Below, in pieces: positions 1-6,036 of a stretch of 6,036 nt of DNA (the first letter of the stretch is position 1; every line of letters starts with the position of its first letter). The notes beneath the pieces were generated by a model, which was given only the letters and a program-made list of their open reading frames with translations, did not search any database and was not told the origin of the DNA. The DNA is from Campylobacterales bacterium (GTDB taxonomy: Bacteria > Campylobacterota > Campylobacteria > Campylobacterales > QNZT01): contig DQTU01000200.1 in NCBI GenBank assembly GCA_015662615.1, forward strand, positions 1-6,036, written 5' to 3'. Made by a program: the position numbers and the translations under genes.

Positions 1-95
1 TTGATGAGTTGCGTGAGTGGATTGAAACCATGGAAGATGATGAGATTAAGGCTCGGTTGATTGGGGCTTTAGGGGGGTTTGAGGGGTATCGGTAG
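1..95 (+). CDS. C-terminal end of an unrecognised acidic protein (partial)
   Basis: An open frame enters from the left edge (first complete codon at position 3) and ends with TAG at 93-95, giving 30 visible residues. The other two forward frames are closed early: one starts with a stop codon at 5' and one stops at 58-60. The visible tail is acidic then glycine-rich: it begins DELREWIETMEDDEIKARL and ends GGFEGYR. I do not recognise the family. The charged helix followed by a short Gly/aromatic tail suggests the end of a small soluble protein, but that is only an impression. Codon use differs from the neighbours: glycine is mostly GGG and arginine includes CGG twice and CGT once, whereas gltB prefers GGT/GGA and AGA. 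This may reflect horizontal acquisition, but 30 codons are too few to prove it. Confidence 0.6.
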   Translation, partial: DELREWIETMEDDEIKARLIGALGGFEGYR

Positions 96-110
96 TCAAA
101 ACCAAACATG

Positions 111-150
111 AAAAAAAAACAGAGTCAGGGATTAACTCTTAACTTTTTTT
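111..150 (+). terminator. Weak possible intrinsic terminator
   Basis: Nine A residues (111-119) precede a 5-bp stem, AGAGT at 121-125 pairing with ACTCT at 135-139 around a 9-nt loop. Seven T residues follow at 144-150. The A-tract could pair with the T-tract and lengthen the stem, interrupted by C120 and by TAAC at 140-143. The position, 16 bases after the stop of the partial gene, fits a terminator that could act in both directions. The stem is short and contains only two G-C pairs, so this is tentative. Confidence 0.35.
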
Positions 151-167
151 GTCCTTGTTTTGTTTGT

Positions 168-202
168 TTTAGAGCCTCCAAAGAAGTGTTGCTTTAGAGC
201 CT
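168..202. repeat. Direct repeat TTTAGAGCCT, two copies 25 bp apart
   Basis: The 10-mer TTTAGAGCCT occurs at 168-177 and again at 193-202. The second copy lies in the loop of a small inverted repeat, GTTGC at 188-192 with GCAAC at 204-208. CCTC at 175-178 can additionally pair with GAGG at 212-215, enclosing that hairpin. This could be a structured RNA element or a relic of local duplication. The repeat is directly visible; any function is unknown. Confidence 0.5.
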
Positions 203-222
203 TGCAACTAAGAGGATTAAAA

Positions 223-275
223 CTTACCTCATGGTAAGAAAACATTACAAAATGAAATATTTTCTTACCTTTTTT
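223..275 (+). promoter_or_regulatory. Mutually exclusive hairpins; candidate attenuator or operator
   Basis: CTTACC at 223-228 can pair with GGTAAG at 233-238 (6 bp, 4-nt loop TCAT). The same GGTAAG, extended to GGTAAGAAAA at 233-242, is perfectly complementary to TTTTCTTACC at 260-269. An inner CATT/AATG pairing (243-246 with 251-254, loop ACAA) would extend the second hairpin, which is followed by six T residues at 270-275, like an intrinsic terminator. The two hairpins compete for one strand, the layout expected of an attenuation leader. Because the arms are palindromic DNA, a dimeric repressor could instead bind here. The longer stem has only three G-C pairs, so terminator strength is doubtful. 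Confidence 0.45.
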
Positions 276-286
276 AAAATCTCTGA

Positions 287-292
287 TAAAAT
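287..292 (+). promoter_or_regulatory. Candidate -10 box for the small membrane protein pair
   Basis: TAAAAT at 287-292, inside GATAAAAT, resembles a sigma-70 -10 element. It would place the transcript start near 298-300, just before the ribosome binding site at 306-309. Upstream DNA is T-rich (270-275), as is usual for Campylobacterota promoters, which often lack a -35 box. A better consensus match, TATAAT at 313-318, abuts the start codon and would leave no leader, so I prefer this one for a conventional mRNA. Confidence 0.35.
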
Positions 293-318
293 ACCTCCAA
301 AGAAAAAGGTGCTATAAT

Positions 319-546
319 ATGAAAGAGTTAGAAATCATAGGTAAAAAGATTGAGATTTACAAGGTAAAGTTACTTCTGTTTATGGCGATTGCTGGTGGGA
401 GTTGGGTTTATGCTTTAAAACTAAGTGAAATGGTTTTTGTAGTTTTACTTTTTGGAGTGTTTATCGTAGCGTATTATGGTGTTTCGTTAAATATGATGAG
501 ACTGAGTGATTTACAATTTGAACTAGAAAGGATTAATAGTGGTTGA
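319..546 (+). CDS. Small two-helix membrane protein of unknown function
   Basis: This 75-residue protein starts at ATG 319, with AAGG at 306-309 as a ribosome binding site nine bases upstream. A charged N-terminus (about residues 1-16, rich in Lys, Glu and Ile) leads into two hydrophobic segments at about 17-33 and 38-57, joined by a very short turn. The tail is amphipathic and charged and ends in LQFELERINSG. The basic residues (K11, K15 and K17) before the first helix suggest that both ends lie in the cytoplasm. No signal peptide cleavage site or catalytic motif is visible, and I cannot name a family. Small proteins of this build, with a charged helix, a membrane hairpin and a charged helix, often occur as accessory genes. 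The next tiny gene overlaps its stop, so the two are probably made together. Confidence 0.6.
   Translation: MKELEIIGKKIEIYKVKLLLFMAIAGGSWVYALKLSEMVFVVLLFGVFIVAYYGVSLNMMRLSDLQFELERINSG
527..532 (+). promoter_or_regulatory. Ribosome binding site favouring GTG 539
   Basis: AAAGGA lies within the end of the 75-residue gene. It is six bases from GTG 539, a normal spacing, but fifteen bases from ATG 548, which is too far. It therefore favours the GTG as start of the downstream tiny gene, which makes the two genes overlap by eight bases. Confidence 0.4.
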
Positions 547-649
547 AATGATTTTTATTTTAGGACTTATCTTTAGTCCTACATTGGCTTATGTTGCACA
601 TAAAAAAAGTGGAAAATTGCAGACTATTTTTAATAAGTGCTGGAGTTAG
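539..649 (+). CDS. Tiny single-helix membrane protein, coupled to the gene before it
   Basis: The frame encodes 36 residues from GTG 539, or 33 from ATG 548, and ends with TAG at 647-649. The first part, MIFILGLIFSPTLAYVAHKK counted from the ATG, is one hydrophobic segment followed by lysines. The remaining tail is short and basic and ends in NKCWS. The start overlaps the upstream stop by eight bases if the GTG is used, or sits one base after it if the ATG is used. Either arrangement suggests translational coupling, and the GTG has the better ribosome binding site. Two short membrane proteins encoded together could form a complex, but no function can be read from the sequence. The hydrophobic stretch could also be mistaken for a signal peptide, as it contains SPTLAYVA; almost nothing would remain after cleavage. 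The stop lies six bases from the recO stop on the other strand. Confidence 0.45.
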   Translation: MVEMIFILGLIFSPTLAYVAHKKSGKLQTIFNKCWS

Positions 650-655
650 TAGGCG

Positions 656-1273
656 TTAAATCCCCTCCTGCAAAATCTTCCACAACTGAGAAACTTCATC
701 ATCACTAAAATTTATCGTAGAGCCTGTTAAAAAAAGTTCTTTAATTCTATCAATATCCAGAACAGTTCCAAAGATACACTCATAATGAGCAGGTAAAAAA
801 CTTCTTGTAAGCACTAAGTTTTGTGTGATTACATTTTCACAAGTAAAGCAGATAAAGTCATCATGCAGTCTACCTTCGCAAGAGAGTAGGGTGATATAAG
901 ACTCTACAACTACCCTGACTGGATTTTGTTTTTCGAATTTTTTATTCATCTCATTTAAAAGGTCAAAATAGAAACTATCTAACTCTTCAATATCCTTTAA
1001 GTGTTGAAATAGAAGTTTTATAAAGTGTTGCCAGATGAAAAATCGTTTGGGGTTTGCCATCCATTTGTCACCTAAATGGAGTACATTTCTTAGCATGGAG
1101 ATTGAGGATTTTCCTGAATTTATAGCTTCAAAATCAAGCTTATATCCAATGTTGATACTTCCATGTCGTGCACCATAAAATCTGTAAAGCGTTATTAGCC
1201 TATTTTGTGTTATTAGCGTAACAATTAAGTCTTCATCTTTAACACGATTTATGTTTAGTATATACCCTTGCAT
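656..1273 (-). CDS. recO: RecO-family DNA recombination and repair protein
   Basis: RecO helps load RecA onto single-stranded DNA coated with SSB during gap repair and anneals complementary strands. I recognise the short Campylobacterota form from MQGYILNINRVKDEDLIV, then TLYRFYGARHGSINIGYKLDF and MLRNVLHLG, and a late SFLPAH segment. The N-terminal part (about residues 1-70) matches the OB-fold region and the rest is helical. In 205-residue numbering, C142, C145, H163 and C166 could form a zinc site, as CxxC followed by HxxC. I chose ATG 1273 because family members as I remember them begin MQG. An in-frame TTG at 1291 would add six residues (656-1291). Neither start has a clear ribosome binding site. 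The gene is convergent with the small membrane genes and divergent from gltB, so it appears to be a single transcription unit within this window. Confidence 0.85.
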   Translation of the reverse strand: MQGYILNINRVKDEDLIVTLITQNRLITLYRFYGARHGSINIGYKLDFEAINSGKSSISMLRNVLHLGDKWMANPKRFFIWQHFIKLLFQHLKDIEELDSFYFDLLNEMNKKFEKQNPVRVVVESYITLLSCEGRLHDDFICFTCENVITQNLVLTRSFLPAHYECIFGTVLDIDRIKELFLTGSTINFSDDEVSQLWKILQEGI

Positions 1274-1359
1274 AGGGCTTATTGTATCCAAGAGACTTTA
1301 AAATCAACAAATTTTTACCATTTTTTAGCTAACATGGATGACTTTTATAAAGGCTTTAT
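1274..1359. promoter_or_regulatory. Divergent control region between recO and gltB
   Basis: These 86 bases must serve gltB on the plus strand and recO on the minus strand. For gltB, TAAAAT at 1299-1304 is the best -10 candidate and would give a leader of about 50 bases; TATAAA at 1346-1351 is too close to the start. For recO, TACAAT read on the minus strand (1286 down to 1281) is a candidate -10 that would start transcription at or next to ATG 1273. An 8-bp palindrome, TTAGCTAA, lies at 1325-1332, nearly centred between CCAT at 1318 and ATGG at 1334, and could bind a regulator. I see no sigma-54 site. All assignments are by eye. Confidence 0.35.
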
Positions 1360-4300
1360 ATGGATTTACTTACTAGTTTTAAAGATAATTGTGGCTTTGG
1401 ATTGCTTGCTTCCATCGATAACAAACCAACTCATGAAAATGTTGAAGATGCGATTGTAGCACTTGAACGGATGATGCATAGAGGGGCAATTGCCGCTGAT
1501 GGAAAGAGTGGAGATGGCAGCGGGCTTCTTTTTGGGATGCCGACTGAGTTTATGAGACAAGAGGCTGAGAAATTAGGAGTTTCTTTGCCAAAACAATTTG
1601 CTGTTGGAATGCTGTTTTTGCAAGATAAAAAACAGAAGATAAAGATTGATGAAATCTGTGTTAAAAATGATCTGAAAGTGCAACTTTATAGAGAAGTTCC
1701 AGTGGATACAAAAGCATTAGGCGAGCAGGCGTTAGCAAAAATGCCTCAAATCACACAAATTTTTCTCTCCCCTAACTCTATCATAGCGTCAAAGAGATTT
1801 GAAGCGATGTTGTACCTTACGCGCAGAGAGCTAGAAGCTGTTTTTAGTGAGGAGAAGGATTTTTATATACCTTCACTGTCATCTAACGTTATCTCTTATA
1901 AGGGCTTGGTTATGCCTACACATATTAAAGAGTTTTACAAAGATTTAGCATCGCCAGAATTTAAAGTAGGGTTTGCACTTTTCCATCAACGATTTTCTAC
2001 AAATACTCTTCCCGAGTGGAGATTAGCGCAACCGTTTCGTGCGATTGCCCACAATGGAGAAATTAACTCTGTTGAAGCCAATAGATTTAATATCAAGGCA
2101 AAAAGCGAATGGATAGAGAGTAAGGTCTACTCTAAAAAAGAGATGCAAAAACTCTTCCCGATATCAGGAAGTGATAGAAGTGATAGTGCCTCTTTAGACA
2201 ATATGTTTGAATTTTTGATCTCTAATGGCATGGACTTTTTTAAAGCTGCCCGTTCACTCATACCAGCTCCTTGGCAAAACGCTCCTCATATGGATTCACA
2301 TCTAAGAGCATTTTATGAGTACACAAGTACATGTTTTGAAGCGTGGGATGGACCAGCAGCTGTGAGTTTGACCAATGGAAGATATATCGGTTGTGTTTTA
2401 GATAGAAATGGTCTCCGTCCAGCAAAATATATCATCACAAAAGATAATCGAATTATTATCTCAAGTGAGTATGGTGTTTTAGATACGGATGATGATAATA
2501 TTATCGAAAGAGGTCGATTGCAAAGTGGTGAGATGATTGGTGTTGATCTCAAATTTGGTAAAGTTCTTAAAAGTGATGAAATCGACAATTACCTAAAATC
2601 AGCCAATACTTATTCTGGTTGGCTCAATAAGAACATGACCTACCTTCAAGAGTATATCGAGCTTCCTTTCTCAAACACTAAAGAGTATGAACTTGAGAAT
2701 TTAGCACTTAAACAAAGAGTTTGCAATATCACTCAAGAGACTATTGAGATGGTCATAGAGCCTATCATGAGAGATGGCAAAGAGAGTACAGGGTCTATGG
2801 GTGATGATACTCCGTTGGCTGCATTTTCTAATCAGCAGAGAAGTTTTAGCGACTTTTTTAAACAAAAATTTGCACAAGTTACAAACCCTCCGATTGACCC
2901 GATCCGTGAAAAAGTGGTTATGAGCTTAAACACGGGCTTTGGAGAAATTAGAAATATCTTAGAGGACAATGCAGAACATGCTATTCGACTAAAAGCGATC
3001 TCTCCTATTTTGATGCAAGAGAAACTTGAAGTGCTTTTATCTTTTGGAGATGAGAACAGTCCTCGATATAAAGAGTATTATAAAAACAGATCTTTTTCGA
3101 CACTTTTTGATGAGGATTTAGAAAGCTCTTTAACAACACTTGTGGATGAAGTAGTTGCAAGCGTCAAAGATGATGGTATTCGTATCATTGTTTTAGATGA
3201 TAGATGTTGCAATAAAAGAATGAAACATATGCCGATGCTGTTAGTCGCAGGACGGCTAAACCATGCACTTATAGATGCCGGGCTTAGACATCTTACTTCT
3301 ACTATTGCTATCAGTGGTGAAGTGGTGGATTCTCATGCCTGTGCTACCCTCATTGGTTATGGTGTAAATGCTATCTATCCATATCTTCTTTATGCATCAA
3401 TCTTAGAGATTGCAAAAAGAAAAGAGTTATCGATTTATGAGTTGAAACATAGTTTGAAAAATGCACATACAGCGATGGGATTAGGCATACTTAAAATTAT
3501 GTCAAAGATGGGAATTGCTACGATTGCATCTTATAAAAATTCAGCACTTTTTGATGTGATAGGACTTGATAAGCAAGTGGTAAAAGAGTGTTTTAGAGAC
3601 TCTCACGCACTCATCCCTGGTCTTGGATATGCAGATATTGAAGAGAGGCTTAACAGAGATTATGAAAAAGCAACTGAAATTCTTAGAGAGAAAAAACTTT
3701 TTCCATTAGAGATTGGTGGTTTTCATAAGTATATTGATAAAAATGAGCACCATGATTACTCACCAGCAGTGGTATTTGCGATTCATAACGCTTCAATTAG
3801 CAATAAAAAAACAGATTTTGATGTTTTAAAAGAGTTAACTGAAAACCGTAGCATGAAGATGATTCGTGACTTTTTTGAGCTTAAAAGTGATAAAAAACCG
3901 ATTGATGTTAAAAAAGTTGAAGCCAAAGAAGAGATCTTTAAAAGATTTGCATCAGCGGCTATGAGTCTAGGTTCTATCTCTCCAGAAGCACATGAGGCTA
4001 TCGCTGAAGCGATGAACAAGATTGGTGCTCAATCAAACTGTGGAGAGGGTGGAGAAGCTACTGAAAGACTTAAAAGTTCAAGACGCTCAAAGATCAAACA
4101 AATCGCATCTGGACGATTTGGTGTAACGCCTGAGTATTTAAGAAGTGCTGAAGAGATACAGATAAAAGTAGCACAAGGTGCAAAACCAGGAGAGGGTGGA
4201 CAACTTCCAGGGCATAAAGTATCTCCACTTATTGCAAGCCTTAGATATACGATTCCAGGAGTTACGCTTATCTCTCCTCCTCCTCACCATGATATCTATT

Positions 4301-5784
4301 CGATTGAGGATCTAGCACAGTTAATATTTGACTTGAAACAGATTAGTCCTGATGCAACTATCACGGTAAAACTTGTTTCAACAGCAGGTGTAGGAACGAT
4401 TGCCGCTGGTGTTGCAAAAGCATATGCTGATAAGATCATCATATCAGGTGGAGATGGTGGAACAGGTGCTGCTCCTTTAACTTCTATCAAGTATGCAGGT
4501 AATCCATGGGAATTAGGACTTAGTGAAGCACATAATGCTTTGAAAGTAAATGGCCTTAGAGAGTTTGTTCATCTTCAAACTGATGGTGGTCTGAAAACTG
4601 GTATAGATGTTATCAAAGCTGCGATGCTTGGAGCTGAGAGTTATGCTTTTGGAACCGCAGCTTTAACGGTTATCGGATGTAGAATTTTGAGAAGTTGTCA
4701 TACGAATAAATGTACAGTGGGTGTTGCTACTCAAAATCCAGAGTTAAGAGAGCATTTTGTAGGTACCGTTGATAGGGTTGTGAATTATTTTACACTTTTA
4801 GCGGAAGATGTTCGAGATATTTTGGCAAGTTTAGGATATACGAGGATTGAAGATATTGTAGGACGAAGTGACCTTTTACAAGTGATCGATAAGCCATTTG
4901 CAAAGAAGTTTGATTTCTCTTCTGTGTTAAGACGACTGGATGGAATTGATACTTGTCAAAGAGCTTCAAATGACCCCTATGATAAAAATGAGTTTGAAAA
5001 AGGTATTTTAAAAGAGGTTTACAAAGTTATCGAAAACCCAACTGACAATATCGTTCTTAATAAAAAGATTTGTAACTTAAATAGAAGTTTTGGAACACTC
5101 ATCAGTGGAGAGATTGCAAAATATTATGGAAACAAAGGTCTTCCCCAAGATAGTATAATTTTTAATCTTGATGGTGTTGCTGGTCAATCATTGGGGGCAT
5201 TTTTGACAGAGGGAATTTCTATCCGTCTAAATGGTTCGGGAAATGATTATGTCGGTAAAGGTATGAATGGTGGTAAAATCGTTATCACTCCTACTAGCCA
5301 AGGAGATCTTTTCTCAGGAGCTGGAAATACATGCCTTTATGGAGCAACAGGTGGAACACTTTATGTGCGAGGAAGTGTTGGAGAGCGTTTTTGTGTAAGA
5401 AACTCTGGAACAACTGCTATCGTAGAAGGTACAGGAGATCATGCTTGTGAATATATGACAGGTGGTGTTGTTGCTATTTTAGGAACAACAGGTATCAACT
5501 TTGGTGCTGGTATGACGGGGGGAGTTGCTTTTATTTACGATAAAAATCATGATTTTATTGATAAGCTCAATCAAGAGTTAGTGGTTGCGGTTAGAATCGA
5601 TACAGATGAATCAGATGAAGAGCGGCATTTTATCAAAAAACTTTTGACCAGATATGTAAATGAGACTTCAAGCGAAAAAGCACAATATATACTTGATAAT
5701 TTTAGACATACCTTGCGAGATTTTTGGATGGTTCGTCCAAAAAACATGACCAAGATGCCGTTAAATCCAGATGAGGGAGATTAA
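1360..5784 (+). CDS. gltB: Glutamate synthase large (alpha) subunit
   Basis: GltB makes glutamate from glutamine and 2-oxoglutarate in the cytoplasm, using electrons from GltD. It has 1474 residues, close to the roughly 1500 usual for bacterial GltB, and all domains are present. A ten-residue propeptide (MDLLTSFKDN) precedes the expected nucleophile C11 in CGFG, exposed after cleavage. The class II glutaminase domain (about 11-430) contains QRFSTNTLP (210-218), QPFRAIAHNGEIN (224-236) and SGSDRSDSASLD (269-280). The central domain (about 450-750) contains NPPIDPIRE (509-517). The FMN synthase domain (about 800-1170) contains GEGGE (895-899), AKPGEGGQLPGHKV (from 941), SPPPHHDIYSIEDL (972-985) and SGGDGGTGAAP (1029-1039). 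C1107, C1113 and C1118 are the 3Fe-4S ligands. The C-terminal glycine-rich helix domain (about 1240-1435) includes GSGNDYVGKG (1292-1301). AAAGG at 1349-1353 is the ribosome binding site, six bases before ATG. Adjacent gltD argues for the NAD(P)H-dependent rather than the ferredoxin type. Confidence 0.98.
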   Translation: MDLLTSFKDNCGFGLLASIDNKPTHENVEDAIVALERMMHRGAIAADGKSGDGSGLLFGMPTEFMRQEAEKLGVSLPKQFAVGMLFLQDKKQKIKIDEICVKNDLKVQLYREVPVDTKALGEQALAKMPQITQIFLSPNSIIASKRFEAMLYLTRRELEAVFSEEKDFYIPSLSSNVISYKGLVMPTHIKEFYKDLASPEFKVGFALFHQRFSTNTLPEWRLAQPFRAIAHNGEINSVEANRFNIKAKSEWIESKVYSKKEMQKLFPISGSDRSDSASLDNMFEFLISNGMDFFKAARSLIPAPWQNAPHMDSHLRAFYEYTSTCFEAWDGPAAVSLTNGRYIGCVLDRNGLRPAKYIITKDNRIIISSEYGVLDTDDDNIIERGRLQSGEMIGVDLKFGKVLKSDEIDNYLKSANTYSGWLNKNMTYLQEYIELPFSNTKEYELENLALKQRVCNITQETIEMVIEPIMRDGKESTGSMGDDTPLAAFSNQQRSFSDFFKQKFAQVTNPPIDPIREKVVMSLNTGFGEIRNILEDNAEHAIRLKAISPILMQEKLEVLLSFGDENSPRYKEYYKNRSFSTLFDEDLESSLTTLVDEVVASVKDDGIRIIVLDDRCCNKRMKHMPMLLVAGRLNHALIDAGLRHLTSTIAISGEVVDSHACATLIGYGVNAIYPYLLYASILEIAKRKELSIYELKHSLKNAHTAMGLGILKIMSKMGIATIASYKNSALFDVIGLDKQVVKECFRDSHALIPGLGYADIEERLNRDYEKATEILREKKLFPLEIGGFHKYIDKNEHHDYSPAVVFAIHNASISNKKTDFDVLKELTENRSMKMIRDFFELKSDKKPIDVKKVEAKEEIFKRFASAAMSLGSISPEAHEAIAEAMNKIGAQSNCGEGGEATERLKSSRRSKIKQIASGRFGVTPEYLRSAEEIQIKVAQGAKPGEGGQLPGHKVSPLIASLRYTIPGVTLISPPPHHDIYSIEDLAQLIFDLKQISPDATITVKLVSTAGVGTIAAGVAKAYADKIIISGGDGGTGAAPLTSIKYAGNPWELGLSEAHNALKVNGLREFVHLQTDGGLKTGIDVIKAAMLGAESYAFGTAALTVIGCRILRSCHTNKCTVGVATQNPELREHFVGTVDRVVNYFTLLAEDVRDILASLGYTRIEDIVGRSDLLQVIDKPFAKKFDFSSVLRRLDGIDTCQRASNDPYDKNEFEKGILKEVYKVIENPTDNIVLNKKICNLNRSFGTLISGEIAKYYGNKGLPQDSIIFNLDGVAGQSLGAFLTEGISIRLNGSGNDYVGKGMNGGKIVITPTSQGDLFSGAGNTCLYGATGGTLYVRGSVGERFCVRNSGTTAIVEGTGDHACEYMTGGVVAILGTTGINFGAGMTGGVAFIYDKNHDFIDKLNQELVVAVRIDTDESDEERHFIKKLLTRYVNETSSEKAQYILDNFRHTLRDFWMVRPKNMTKMPLNPDEGD

Positions 5785-5785
5785 T

Positions 5786-6036
5786 ATGCAAAACTTTACA
5801 AACCTAGAGAGAATCGACCCTTTAAAGCGTGGTTCAAATGAGCGTAAAAAAGATTACAATGAGATATATGATATTTTCAAAAACTCAGATGCTGCATCAC
5901 AAGCAGATCGTTGTGTGCAGTGTGGAGATCCATACTGTCATAACAAATGTCCACTACACAACTATATACCACAATGGTTAAGAGGTGTGGCTAAAAAAGA
6001 TCTAGAGCTTAGTTTTAAACTTTCAAATGAGACAAA
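5786..6036 (+). CDS. gltD: Glutamate synthase small (beta) subunit, N-terminal part (partial)
   Basis: GltD oxidises NAD(P)H on FAD and passes electrons through iron-sulfur clusters to GltB. The window holds the first 83 codons and the frame is open at the right edge, so the FAD and NAD(P)H folds are not seen. The N-terminal ferredoxin-like cysteine cluster is present: C43, C46, C51 and C55 in CVQCGDPYCHNKCP, followed by HNYIPQW, the typical start of the GltD iron-sulfur domain. ATG 5786 follows the gltB stop by one base, with AGGGAG at 5774-5779 as a strong ribosome binding site six bases upstream inside the end of gltB. The two genes therefore form a tight operon and are probably translated in balanced amounts. 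An isolated N-terminus could belong to a related oxidoreductase subunit, but the position after gltB makes gltD clear. Confidence 0.95.
   Translation, partial: MQNFTNLERIDPLKRGSNERKKDYNEIYDIFKNSDAASQADRCVQCGDPYCHNKCPLHNYIPQWLRGVAKKDLELSFKLSNET

Larger units (their letters stand above)
175..304. repeat. Direct repeat CCTCCAAAGAA, copies at 175-185 and 294-304
   Basis: An exact 11-mer, CCTCCAAAGAA, lies at 175-185 and 294-304, 119 bp apart. Similarity continues loosely beyond it with a shared GCT and a following TA. The second copy sits directly before the ribosome binding site of the small membrane protein gene. The first copy could therefore be a remnant of the leader of a similar, now lost gene. 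That interpretation is inference. Confidence 0.5.

Noticed and set aside
132..245. Minus-strand 37-residue frame starting at ATG 245
   Set aside because: It has no ribosome binding site at a usable distance, covers the hairpins and repeats, and has a lysine/threonine-rich tail expected from reading AT-rich intergenic DNA. It could still be part of a repeated element, so a search of the region is suggested above.
96..318. Integron attC site or CRISPR repeats
   Set aside because: No clean RYYYAAC...GTTRRRY core pair was found. The direct repeats have only two copies each with unequal spacing, so this is not an array.
548..649. Signal peptide of a truncated secreted protein
   Set aside because: The hydrophobic stretch with SPTLAYVA resembles a cleavage region, but fewer than about 20 residues follow before the stop. 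A one-helix membrane protein is simpler.
1268..1459. Plus-strand 63-residue frame overlapping the recO start and the gltB 5' end
   Set aside because: It overlaps two well-supported genes and has no ribosome binding site or family resemblance. It is a shadow.
2313..2588. Minus-strand frames inside gltB (2313-2588, and likewise 1366-1560, 3783-4019, 4296-4490 and 5571-5753)
   Set aside because: All lie opposite conserved gltB coding sequence and show the serine/leucine/isoleucine-rich composition of antisense frames.
1360..5784. Ferredoxin-dependent glutamate synthase instead of the NAD(P)H type
   Set aside because: gltD follows one base after the gltB stop with its own strong ribosome binding site, which points to the two-subunit NAD(P)H enzyme.

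Overview
The window looks like chromosomal DNA of a Campylobacterota species, probably Sulfurimonas-like or a related free-living lineage. Three things suggest this: the DNA is AT-rich; the RecO protein is of the short, divergent type I know from this phylum; and GltB uses AT-rich codons. This assignment rests on recognition by eye, not on a search.

Layout: (1) Positions 1-95 hold the last 30 codons of an unrecognised gene whose 3' end is unusually G-rich. (2) Positions 96-318 are non-coding, with a possible terminator, several short direct repeats and two mutually exclusive hairpins. (3) Positions 319-649 hold two tiny, probably coupled genes for small membrane proteins of unknown role. (4) Positions 656-1273 (minus strand) encode a RecO-family recombination mediator, convergent with the small genes. 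(5) Positions 1274-1359 are a short divergent control region. (6) Positions 1360-5784 encode a complete GltB, the large subunit of glutamate synthase. (7) Position 5786 to the window end is the start of gltD, the small subunit.

GltB and GltD together form NAD(P)H-dependent glutamate synthase. GltB splits glutamine, channels the ammonia to its FMN site and makes glutamate from 2-oxoglutarate. GltD supplies electrons from NAD(P)H through flavin and iron-sulfur centres. RecO is an unrelated housekeeping gene next door. The left 650 bases look like accessory DNA set against a core-gene block and hold most of what is unexplained. I see no CRISPR array, tRNA, rRNA, transposase or clear insertion sequence. 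No complete new system can be shown from this window.
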